Assembly: GCF_022749195.1 (NCBI RefSeq)
Contig: NZ_CP094226.1
Span: forward strand, 1,762,001-1,826,000
DNA length: 64,000 bases
DNA from: Streptococcus oralis
Lineage (GTDB): Bacteria > Bacillota > Bacilli > Lactobacillales > Streptococcaceae
Reading direction: 5' to 3'
The notes below the pieces were generated by a model. It was not told the origin of the DNA, made no database searches, and was given only the letters and a program-made list of their open reading frames with translations. Below are positions 57,177 to 64,000 of this stretch, piece after piece (position 1 is the first letter of the stretch; each line of letters starts with the position of its first letter). The position numbers and the translations under genes are program-made.

Positions 57177-58143
57177 TACACCTTTTATGATTGGCAATGT
57201 TGAGATTCCCAATCGTACTGTTTTAGCACCCATGGCTGGCGTGACAAACTCAGCCTTTCGTACCATCGCAAAAGAGCTCGGAGCGGGGCTCGTTGTAATG
57301 GAAATGGTCTCTGACAAGGGAATCCAATATAACAACGAAAAAACTCTACACATGCTTCACATCGATGAAGGCGAAAACCCCGTTTCTATCCAACTCTTTG
57401 GTAGCGACGAAGACAGCCTCGCACGCGCAGCAGAATTCATCCAAGAAAACACCAAGACTGATATCGTCGATATCAACATGGGTTGCCCAGTTAACAAAAT
57501 CGTGAAGAATGAAGCTGGCGCTATGTGGCTCAAGGACCCAGACAAGATCTACTCTATTATCAACAAGGTCCAATCTGTCCTTGATATCCCCCTCACTGTC
57601 AAAATGCGTACTGGCTGGTCTGATCCATCCCTAGCCGTGGAGAATGCCCTCGCTGCTGAAGCTGCAGGTGTTTCTGCTCTCGCTATGCATGGCCGTACCC
57701 GCGAACAAATGTACACAGGTCACGCAGACCTCGAGACCCTTCACAAGGTTGCTCAAGCTCTGACCAAGATTCCATTTATCGCAAATGGTGATATCCGTAC
57801 GGTCCAAGAAGCCAAACAGCGTATCGAAGAAGTCGGGGCTGACGCTGTCATGATTGGTCGCGCAGCCATGGGAAACCCCTACCTCTTCAACCAAATCAAC
57901 CACTACTTTGAAACTGGAGAAATTCTCCCTGACTTGACATTTGAAGACAAGATGAAAATCGCCTACGAGCACTTGAAACGCTTGATTAACCTCAAAGGAG
58001 AAAACGTAGCCGTTCGTGAATTCCGCGGCCTCGCTCCTCACTACCTTCGGGGAACATCTGGCGCTGCCAAACTTCGTGGAGCCATTTCACAAGCTAGCAC
58101 CCTAGCAGAGATTGAAGCCCTCTTGCAATTAGACAAAGCATAA
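57163..58143 (+). CDS. dus: tRNA-dihydrouridine synthase, GTG start
   Basis: The GTG at 57163 is chosen because TGGAGG lies 8 nt before it, giving [17 protein letters not shown] and 326 residues. The FMN barrel has [23 protein letters not shown] with the catalytic Cys, [21 protein letters not shown] and IGRAAMGNP. The enzyme reduces uridines in tRNA loops. It overlaps hslO by 14 nt, so the pair is coupled. Confidence 0.93.
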   Translation: MTNLNTPFMIGNVEIPNRTVLAPMAGVTNSAFRTIAKELGAGLVVMEMVSDKGIQYNNEKTLHMLHIDEGENPVSIQLFGSDEDSLARAAEFIQENTKTDIVDINMGCPVNKIVKNEAGAMWLKDPDKIYSIINKVQSVLDIPLTVKMRTGWSDPSLAVENALAAEAAGVSALAMHGRTREQMYTGHADLETLHKVAQALTKIPFIANGDIRTVQEAKQRIEEVGADAVMIGRAAMGNPYLFNQINHYFETGEILPDLTFEDKMKIAYEHLKRLINLKGENVAVREFRGLAPHYLRGTSGAAKLRGAISQASTLAEIEALLQLDKA

Positions 58144-58146
58144 TAG

Positions 58147-58183
58147 AAAAAACCGTAACTCACTTGGAGTTTACGGTTTTTTA
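58147..58183. terminator. Terminator after hslO-dus
   Basis: AAAAACCGTAA and TTACGGTTTTT, 12-base loop, T run. It also serves the convergent lipoprotein gene. Confidence 0.85.
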
Positions 58184-58207
58184 GATCCTAGGAAAACCTA
58201 GGTACTA

Positions 58208-58891
58208 TTATTGAATCAAGGCAACGCTCGAAACTTTACCATCCGCACCTGTTGTAATTTGGATGATTTTTCCTCCACCGATTTTGGCATTATACTTGCC
58301 ATCATCAAGGGTGTAAGAGTAGCCTCTGATAGAATAGTTTTCTTTCTTTCCATCTGCAGTTTCTACTGTAAATTGGCCCCCTGATGAAACCGTAATAGTT
58401 TCGCCATTTGCTCCCTTCCAGTTGCCTGCAGCTGCTGAGAAATCACCATCGACCATGGTTAAAACACCCTTGTAGCGTTTGTTGTGTTCTGCTTGCTTGT
58501 CTTGAAGTTGGCGGTCAGTTGTTGGATCATAGCCTGACTGGTTAGACTGGGCTTGAGAACCTTGCTGAGTTGAAGGTGCCTGAGATGGGGCTTGTTGACT
58601 AGAAGCTGCTTGTTCTTGTCTTGATTCAGGTGCTGGTTTCGCTTGTGACTGATCTGCCGTTGTAGAAGACTGACCAGAAGATGCCTGAGCCTTTTCAGAT
58701 GAAGCTGAGCTTGAAGATTTTTGTGTCTTGCTTTCTTTGCTAGAAGAAGCTGCTTTAGAACTTGATGATTGACTTGTCTTGGCAGAGCTGCTGGTTTGAG
58801 TGGTTTCGTTTTTATTTCCACAAGCTCCCAGTAGCAAGGTAGAAGCCAATACAGTCGCTGCCATCAATTTGATATAGGTTTTCTTTTTCAT
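58208..58891 (-). CDS. Lipoprotein with Ser/Gln-rich linker and small C-terminal domain
   Basis: The start MKKKTYIKLMAATVLAS has AAAGGAG in front, giving 227 residues; the frame extends to 58912. The lipobox is LGAC near residue 25. A long stretch rich in Ser, Ala, Gln and Lys (about 30-140) spans the wall. The C-terminal 80 residues (LTMVDGDFSAAAGNWKGANGETITV and on) form a beta-rich unit like DUF6287, an assignment from memory. Surface role unknown. Confidence 0.75.
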   Translation of the reverse strand: MKKKTYIKLMAATVLASTLLLGACGNKNETTQTSSSAKTSQSSSSKAASSSKESKTQKSSSSASSEKAQASSGQSSTTADQSQAKPAPESRQEQAASSQQAPSQAPSTQQGSQAQSNQSGYDPTTDRQLQDKQAEHNKRYKGVLTMVDGDFSAAAGNWKGANGETITVSSGGQFTVETADGKKENYSIRGYSYTLDDGKYNAKIGGGKIIQITTGADGKVSSVALIQ

Positions 58892-58937
58892 TTTTCTACT
58901 CCTTTGTAACATTTTTGAAATGTTAAGAAATCTTTTT

Positions 58938-58974
58938 GTAATATAATTGTAACATTGAGCTTTGAATCTGTCAA
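58938..58974 (-). promoter_or_regulatory. Lipoprotein promoter with WalR-like repeat
   Basis: On the minus strand TTGACA (58969-58974), 17-nt spacer, TACAAT (58946-58951) preceded by TGT. TGTTAC-AATTA-TATTAC (58938-58954) over the -10 differs from the WalR pattern at one base. Confidence 0.6.
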
Positions 58975-59095
58975 CTATTTAGAGAAACTATTTTAAAAAA
59001 ATTTCTCTCTACTATTTCTATTCGTAATTGAAACGAAAAAATAGAAAATTTCTTAGATTAGAGTCCTATTTTTTGCATCGCTTTTGTGTAATCGC

Positions 59096-59124
59096 TTGCA
59101 TTGTATTAGATAAAGGAATATAAT
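59096..59124 (+). promoter_or_regulatory. Promoter of the small membrane protein gene
   Basis: TTGCAT (59096-59101), 17-nt spacer, perfect TATAAT (59119-59124). Confidence 0.55.
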
Positions 59125-59157
59125 AACATTGAAATAGAATATAGGAGGTGCACTCTT

Positions 59158-59388
59158 ATGCTAAATAAGTATTACAAGTATCTTCCTTGGTTGATTTTGG
59201 GAGCTATTGGCTCTTATCAATCAGCCACTTACTATGCGCGAACTGCATTTGATGTCTTCTATCTGACTACAATCTTTTTGATTGTTTATATCGCTTTGTT
59301 ATTTTTGCACGAGAACTATCTCAAGTATCGATATAAAGACTTCTTTACTCACATGTTGAGTAATCCTAAGAAAGATAGCCATTCATAA
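59158..59388 (+). CDS. Small two-segment membrane protein
   Basis: This 76-residue protein has two hydrophobic segments (about 8-25 and 32-52) and a basic cytoplasmic tail (YLKYRYKDFFTHMLSNPKKDSHS). The ribosome binding site AGGAGGTG is strong and a promoter and terminator frame the gene, so it is likely real. I recognise no family. Confidence 0.65.
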   Translation: MLNKYYKYLPWLILGAIGSYQSATYYARTAFDVFYLTTIFLIVYIALLFLHENYLKYRYKDFFTHMLSNPKKDSHS

Positions 59389-59400
59389 AAATGATGATAA

Positions 59401-59436
59401 ATAAAGAGGTCGGGATTTTGGTCCCGACCTCTTTAT
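59401..59436. terminator. Bidirectional terminator, 15-bp perfect stem
   Basis: ATAAAGAGGTCGGGA (59401-59415) and TCCCGACCTCTTTAT (59422-59436). It contains the stop codon of the Nudix gene. Confidence 0.92.
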
Positions 59437-60206
59437 TTCAATCGATAGGTTTTTCTTGGTTTCTTTTTAGGAACTCGTTTGAGTCCGACTTCTTCTACAT
59501 ATTCGCCGTATTTTACGAGAAAGTTATTGCTGACGATGGGCCGACCTGGGTTGATGAGATTGACCAGTTCAGTCCCCTCGTAGACAGTGAACTCCTCCTC
59601 CAGCAGATAAAGGAAAGTCGGATTCCAGTCGAGACGGCCTTGAATTCGTTTGATAGATTCTTGGATAATGGCATAATGGTCAAAGGCGAAGGCTTGCTCC
59701 TCCAGCTCGACTCCATACAGGTAGCATTTGCCTGTCTGAAAATCGACATCTACAAAAACCACATCCTTGGCGTCGTCACCTGCCTGAACGAGGTCTAAGG
59801 CACGACTAGGTAGGTACACTAAGTGGGCAATGGTCACTGTCCAGCCCCGTGGATCACGACCGGGGGTCGATACCGTCATCAATTGCTCGATTTTCTCCAA
59901 AGGTAGATCGAGATTGACTTCTTCTCTCACCTCGCGCTGACAGGCATGTGCAGCATCTTCTCCCTTGTCCATAAAGCCTCCAACCAAAGCCAAACAGTTT
60001 TGATAAGGGTGAGCCTTGCGACGGATTAGCAGGAGCTTGATCTTTCCTTCGACAAAGCAGTAGGCTACCATATCCACTGTCACACTTGGTTTTTCGTATT
60101 GAGGAAGTTCCTGCTTGTAGTACCAGTCTAAAAACTCCTCCTGACTGGCATGGATTTCATAATATTCTTTTTCCGTCATCCCGGCTGGAATCTTTGTTTC
60201 TGCCAT
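59433..60206 (-). CDS. Nudix protein of NrtR-like layout in an NAD salvage operon
   Basis: This 257-residue protein has a Nudix domain (about 40-175) with the box GGFMDKGEDAAHACQREVREE at 76-96; the normal final Gly is Asn98. Residues about 180-257 form a basic helix-turn-helix-like tail (GRLDWNPTFLYLLEEEFTVYEGTELVNLI, then VSNNFLVKYGEYVEEVG). This Nudix plus winged-helix layout is that of NrtR, an ADP-ribose-sensing repressor of NAD genes. The catalytic glutamates are intact, so it may also split ADP-ribose. The pnuC and nadR genes lie directly upstream, one and nine bases apart. Confidence 0.75.
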   Translation of the reverse strand: MAETKIPAGMTEKEYYEIHASQEEFLDWYYKQELPQYEKPSVTVDMVAYCFVEGKIKLLLIRRKAHPYQNCLALVGGFMDKGEDAAHACQREVREEVNLDLPLEKIEQLMTVSTPGRDPRGWTVTIAHLVYLPSRALDLVQAGDDAKDVVFVDVDFQTGKCYLYGVELEEQAFAFDHYAIIQESIKRIQGRLDWNPTFLYLLEEEFTVYEGTELVNLINPGRPIVSNNFLVKYGEYVEEVGLKRVPKKKPRKTYRLK

Positions 60207-60207
60207 C

Positions 60208-60987
60208 TTATGCCTCCTTTCGAACTGCCTTGGTCCATTGATACCATCCCACTAGACTATTGAGTGTGTAAACCCAGTACATCCCTTGGATGTGGATATT
60301 TTCACCCCACCAGAGATAAATACTAAAGAGATTGGTTGCAATCCAGAAAATCCATTGCTCACGGTAGAGACGTGTCATCAAGAGCTGACCAACACCATTG
60401 GTCGCATCAGTAACACTATCACGGAAAGGACGAGCGCTATTGATACTTTGATAAGCCAAGCCCATACCAATCCAGATAATGGCAGTCAAGACCAAGTACT
60501 TGAGCCAGTCAAGAACAGATAATTTCTTAGCTTCAAAGTGGGATTCTTCTGGCTTTTCCTGTTCATTGATACGATTGGACAACCAAGCATAGAGACCAAT
60601 CGGCTGCATGACAAAGAAGTAAACAGTCGTCAAGACTTCTCCATAAAAAGTCGCATTCATGGCCAAGATCAAGTAGATTGCCGAGTTAATAGCCCCAAAG
60701 AGATAATTGCTTGCACGCCCTTCTGCTACCAAGATAACACAGACAATCCCAGTCCAGGATGCAAACAAGCTCAGCCAGTCATGGCTTTCTGTATTTTGCG
60801 TGAACTCTAAGATCAAGGGAACACTTGACAGGGCGATGAGGTATAACCACTGGACAAGGCTACGGCCGACAAAGAGATCTTTCCAGAGCAGGCGCATGAT
60901 CCCTGCAAAACTGATCTTGCGGGCTTCAGCATGGACATTGTTAAAGTTTTCGATAAATTGTGTGATTTTTTCAGTTAGTTTTTTCAT
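60208..60987 (-). CDS. pnuC: Nicotinamide riboside transporter PnuC
   Basis: The 259-residue membrane protein has about seven hydrophobic segments and the PnuC motifs WTGIVCVILVAEGRASNYLFG and QPIGLYAWLSNR. It lets nicotinamide riboside enter, trapped by NadR phosphorylation. It starts 9 nt after nadR and ends one base before the Nudix gene. Confidence 0.9.
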   Translation of the reverse strand: MKKLTEKITQFIENFNNVHAEARKISFAGIMRLLWKDLFVGRSLVQWLYLIALSSVPLILEFTQNTESHDWLSLFASWTGIVCVILVAEGRASNYLFGAINSAIYLILAMNATFYGEVLTTVYFFVMQPIGLYAWLSNRINEQEKPEESHFEAKKLSVLDWLKYLVLTAIIWIGMGLAYQSINSARPFRDSVTDATNGVGQLLMTRLYREQWIFWIATNLFSIYLWWGENIHIQGMYWVYTLNSLVGWYQWTKAVRKEA

Positions 60988-60996
60988 ATTTTTCTC

Positions 60997-62055
60997 CTAA
61001 TCTGCTTGGTAAATGGCATCAATAGCCACTTTTGCTGCTTCATAATTGCCTAGATAATCCTCCGCTAGATAAACTAGTGGAATGGTGGTTAAGTATCGCT
61101 CCCTCATTTGGTCCAAATGCTGGGAAAAACTGTAGCGAATGTGGTCTTCCGCCATGGTCATATCTCTAAACCCGTCATTGACATAGGAGCCAACAGGCTG
61201 CACAAAGAGAATCAAGTCCCATTTTTCCTTGGCCAAGATCGAAACAAAGAGATTGTCAAAGGTTTCTCCTGATAAATCCTCTTGGTTCTCAGTCTCCATG
61301 TAATAGTCATAGTAGCCCTTGGTTACCAAGGAGTTGGTATCGGCTATCACTAGGCCTCGATTGGCATTGCTGTCGATTAACTTGGAGGTCTGGTCATACT
61401 GTCCCAACAGGAGATAGTAGTAATCCTTTGGAGTCAATTCATCGTCGCGGACATTGTTTTTGATCTGGTACTCACGCGCGTATTCCAGACTAACGGGCGC
61501 ATCGTAATACCTTGCCAAATCCTTGGCTAGAGTGGTCTTCCCATTACTGGCACTTCCCATGATCAAGACTTTCTTGGTAAACTGACGACGGAAGGGCTGA
61601 GCGATGTATTTCCAATATTTGCTTGGATTTTCTCGAATCATAGTCGCTGAGATACCAAACTTTCTTTCTTGCAAGACGGTGCCAAATCCACGTTTAGCTA
61701 GTTCTTGCTGGTAGTCTGCTTCTCCCACAAAGAAAATCAGTTCTTGCTGGTTTTCATCATAGGAAATCTCCGCTAACATCTGGTCCAACCACTCCTGCCA
61801 GCCCATAGGGTAACGGGGAAGGTTGGTCTCATCCAGCTTGCAGACAGAGGTCAATTCGTCATCACGAAAAGCCTCTCGGATATAGCGAAATCGTTTTTGA
61901 AGACTCAAACCTACCTGCTCCCCTCTGTCTCCCTCGTAGCCTGACACGACTACCCAGACCTGATCACACTGACGCTTTGCTCGCTGGATCAGATCGATAT
62001 GCCCCTGATGGAGAGGGGCAAAGGTCCCAAATACCACTGCTGTTTTCTTTTTCAT
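60997..62055 (-). CDS. nadR: Bifunctional NMN adenylyltransferase/nicotinamide riboside kinase
   Basis: The 352-residue protein has the nucleotidyltransferase motif HQGH (16-19 in FGTFAPLHQGH) and, from about residue 165, a kinase domain with P-loop GSASNGKTTL. It makes NAD from nicotinamide riboside and ATP. No N-terminal helix-turn-helix is present, unlike the enterobacterial repressor form, which leaves the regulator role open for the Nudix protein. It leads the operon behind a strong promoter. Confidence 0.92.
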   Translation of the reverse strand: MKKKTAVVFGTFAPLHQGHIDLIQRAKRQCDQVWVVVSGYEGDRGEQVGLSLQKRFRYIREAFRDDELTSVCKLDETNLPRYPMGWQEWLDQMLAEISYDENQQELIFFVGEADYQQELAKRGFGTVLQERKFGISATMIRENPSKYWKYIAQPFRRQFTKKVLIMGSASNGKTTLAKDLARYYDAPVSLEYAREYQIKNNVRDDELTPKDYYYLLLGQYDQTSKLIDSNANRGLVIADTNSLVTKGYYDYYMETENQEDLSGETFDNLFVSILAKEKWDLILFVQPVGSYVNDGFRDMTMAEDHIRYSFSQHLDQMRERYLTTIPLVYLAEDYLGNYEAAKVAIDAIYQAD

Positions 62056-62105
62056 AAATGTTTTACCTTTTTATAGTTTTTGATATTTTTATTTTCTATG
62101 TTTTT

Positions 62106-62133
62106 ATTATATGCTATATTTTTGTTTTGTCAA
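62106..62133 (-). promoter_or_regulatory. Promoter of the nadR-pnuC-Nudix operon
   Basis: On the minus strand perfect TTGACA (62128-62133), 16-nt spacer, perfect TATAAT (62106-62111). The surrounding 100 bp are very AT-rich. Confidence 0.75.
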
Positions 62134-62164
62134 TAGTTTTTTATCATTTTTTATAAAAAAGTAG

Positions 62165-62193
62165 AAAAAAAGAATCAGGAATACTCCTGACTC
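62165..62193 (-). terminator. Terminator of clpC
   Basis: GAGTCAGGA and TCCTGATTC (one G-T pair) on the minus strand, four-base loop, seven T. Confidence 0.8.
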
Positions 62194-62200
62194 TCCATTT

Positions 62201-64000
62201 TTAAGCAATATCAAATTTTAATTGACCAGCTTTGACACCAATCTTGAGAATCTTGCCTGCTACCAGTTCTCCCTTGAGGAGGAGCTCAGCTAGCTTGTCT
62301 TCCACCTCTGTTTGCAGTGTTCTGCGAAGTGGGCGAGCTCCCATTTCTGGATTATAACCTTGGCTAGCTAGCAACTTCAACGCTGAAGCTTGCAGTTTCA
62401 AGTCGATGCCTTTCTCTGCTAGGCTAGCAATCAATGGTTTAACCATGATCTTGACAATTTCTTGCATGTGTTTGCTATCTAAGCTATGGAAGACCACCTT
62501 TTCATCAATACGGTTGATAAACTCTGGTCGATAAGCTTTTTTCAACTCTTCAAAGATTCGTTTTTCCATATTTTCCTGGTCAAAACGAATATCCTTGGCC
62601 CCAAAGCCGACCGTCTTGTCATCACGAAGAGCCGTCGCACCGAGGTTTGACGTCATGATGATAATGGTATTTGAAAAGTCCACCTTACGACCCTTGCTAT
62701 CTGTCAAGACACCGTCGTCCAAGACTTGCAAGAGGACATTGAAGATATCTGGATGGGCCTTTTCTACCTCGTCAAATAGAAGAACGGAATATGGTTTGTT
62801 GCGAACCTTCTCGGTCAACTCCCCACCTTCTTCGTAGCCTACATAGCCCGGAGGAGCTCCATTGAGACGGCTAGCTGCGAATTTCTCCATATACTCACTC
62901 ATATCAAAGCGGATAAGAGCTGATTCGTCATCAAAGAGAACTTCTGCCAGAGCCTTGGCCAATTCGGTCTTACCGACTCCTGTCGGCCCTAGGAACATAA
63001 AGGAACCAATCGGACGCTTGTGACTACGAATACCTGACTGATTGCGACGAATGGCACGGCTAATACTTGAAACAGCTTGATCTTGGCCGATGACACGTTT
63101 GTGTAGTTCCGCTTCCAAGTTCAGGTATTTCTTGGCATCAGTCTGCGTCAGTTTTTGAACTGGAATTCCTGACAAACGACTCAAGGTAGTCAAAATTTCA
63201 GATTCTGTTACTAAGTCTTTATAGACAGGGACTTCCTGCTCTTTTGCGATTAACTGGGCAGCTTGTTTCCACTTGCCATCCATCAAAGCCTTGTCAGCTG
63301 GACTCAAGTCGGATTCGTCTGCTTTCACCTGCTTGGATTTGTTTTGCACTGTTGCTGCTGCTTCATCCAATAGATCGATGGCAGAGTCTGGTAAGTGACG
63401 ACTGGTCAAGTAACGATGCGCCATCTTAACAGCTGTTTCAACGGCTTCATCTGTAATTTGCACACGATGGTGTTTCTCATAGGTAGCCTTCAAACCTTGC
63501 AAAATGATCATACTGTCAGCTAAACTTGGCTCTTCAATCGTCACTTTGGCAAACCGACGAGAAAGGGCAGCATCTTTTTCGATGTGTTTTTGGTATTCTT
63601 CCTGAGTGGTTGCACCAAGCGTTCTCAAAGTTCCACGAGCCAAGGCTGGTTTCAAGATATTAGCCGCATCTAGAGTCGAGTCAATACCACTACCAGAACC
63701 CATGATGGTATGGAGTTCATCGATAAAGAGGATTACTTTGCCATCTTCCTCGATGTCCTTGATGATATTGTTCATACGCTCTTCAAAATCTCCACGGAAA
63801 CGCGTCCCCGCAACGACATTCATCAAATCGAGCTCTAAAACGCGCATCTTTGCCATTTCAGCTGGTACGTCCCCACTAGCAATACGCTGGGCAAGCCCAA
63901 GTGCTAAAGCTGTTTTCCCAACACCCGCATCTCCAACCAAGACAGGATTGTTCTTGGTCTTCCGACTCAAAATCTGAATCATACGCGAGATTTCCTTGTC
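62201..64000 (-). CDS. clpC: ClpC AAA+ ATPase, N-terminal part outside the window
   Basis: The 599 visible residues cover most of the two AAA+ modules of ClpC. The first has Walker [11 protein letters not shown] and Walker [14 protein letters not shown]; a middle region follows (about 210-270 of the visible part); the second has [27 protein letters not shown], and the pore loop GYVGYEEGG. The protein unfolds substrates for ClpP and aids stress tolerance. Roughly the first 200 residues, including the N-domain, lie beyond the window. CtsR control is expected but the promoter is not visible. Confidence 0.93.
   Translation of the reverse strand, partial: DKEISRMIQILSRKTKNNPVLVGDAGVGKTALALGLAQRIASGDVPAEMAKMRVLELDLMNVVAGTRFRGDFEERMNNIIKDIEEDGKVILFIDELHTIMGSGSGIDSTLDAANILKPALARGTLRTLGATTQEEYQKHIEKDAALSRRFAKVTIEEPSLADSMIILQGLKATYEKHHRVQITDEAVETAVKMAHRYLTSRHLPDSAIDLLDEAAATVQNKSKQVKADESDLSPADKALMDGKWKQAAQLIAKEQEVPVYKDLVTESEILTTLSRLSGIPVQKLTQTDAKKYLNLEAELHKRVIGQDQAVSSISRAIRRNQSGIRSHKRPIGSFMFLGPTGVGKTELAKALAEVLFDDESALIRFDMSEYMEKFAASRLNGAPPGYVGYEEGGELTEKVRNKPYSVLLFDEVEKAHPDIFNVLLQVLDDGVLTDSKGRKVDFSNTIIIMTSNLGATALRDDKTVGFGAKDIRFDQENMEKRIFEELKKAYRPEFINRIDEKVVFHSLDSKHMQEIVKIMVKPLIASLAEKGIDLKLQASALKLLASQGYNPEMGARPLRRTLQTEVEDKLAELLLKGELVAGKILKIGVKAGQLKFDIA

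Noticed and set aside
58459..58821. 120-codon frame overlapping the Ser/Gln-rich lipoprotein
   Set aside because: It is an alternative frame through a low-complexity region; the lipoprotein frame has signal peptide, lipobox and ribosome binding site.

Overview
The window looks like a chromosomal segment of a mitis-group Streptococcus (S. mitis, S. oralis, S. infantis or a close relative of S. pneumoniae). The reasons are low GC content, BOX repeats, and pneumococcal-type gene sets: adcRCBA, dltXABCD, glpKOF, an N-glycan glycosidase cluster, and hslO-dus next to clpC. Typical pneumococcal neighbours known from memory (cbpA, the fucose and arginine-deiminase loci) are missing from their expected places, so a non-pneumococcal species is more likely. 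No rRNA, tRNA, CRISPR array, prophage or insertion sequence was recognised.

Layout. 1-2.0 kb: argG (cut by the window edge) behind an arginine-type binding lipoprotein. 2.1-5.9 kb: a two-gene ABC system of the lactococcin-972 type, divergent from an Rgg-like regulator. 6-9 kb: a secreted LysM protein, the two-subunit serine dehydratase and a HAD phosphatase. 9-12.6 kb: a DUF805 protein, a membrane-bound nucleotide-sugar dehydratase and a glycosyltransferase. 12.8-17 kb: an MFS exporter and a PadR-led envelope operon. 17-23 kb: small metabolic and regulatory genes, one decayed gene, and a bacteriocin-immunity/CPBP-protease pair.

23-39.4 kb is the centrepiece: a CUT1 sugar importer lacking its own ATPase (NgtS/P1/P2 type), directly followed by GH20, ROK kinase, GH38, GH125, GH92 and GH29 genes. 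Together these would import N-glycan fragments and remove hexosamine, mannose and fucose. In pneumococcal reference genomes, as I recall the locus numbers, importer and glycosidases lie far apart on opposite sides of oriC. Here they are about 360 bp apart, with a BOX repeat at the junction.

39.9-43.4 kb is the zinc uptake operon adcRCBA with a recognisable AdcR site. 43.5-45.6 kb encodes a wall-anchored 5'-nucleotidase. 45.7-50.2 kb is the D-alanylation operon, including the short dltX. 50.4-56.1 kb is glpKOF plus an Mga-like regulator. 56.3-58.1 kb is hslO-dus. 58.2-62.1 kb holds a lipoprotein, a small membrane protein and a nadR-pnuC-Nudix/NrtR-like operon for nicotinamide riboside salvage. 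The window ends inside clpC.

The most unusual signals outside genes are two inverted pairs of DnaA-box sequences in the gene-free stretch between GH29 and adcA, BOX elements that begin exactly at the stop codons of two glycosidase genes, PadR-type direct repeats bracketing a promoter, and an adcR -35 element embedded in the upstream gene's terminator. Family names and species comparisons come from recall, not from database searches.
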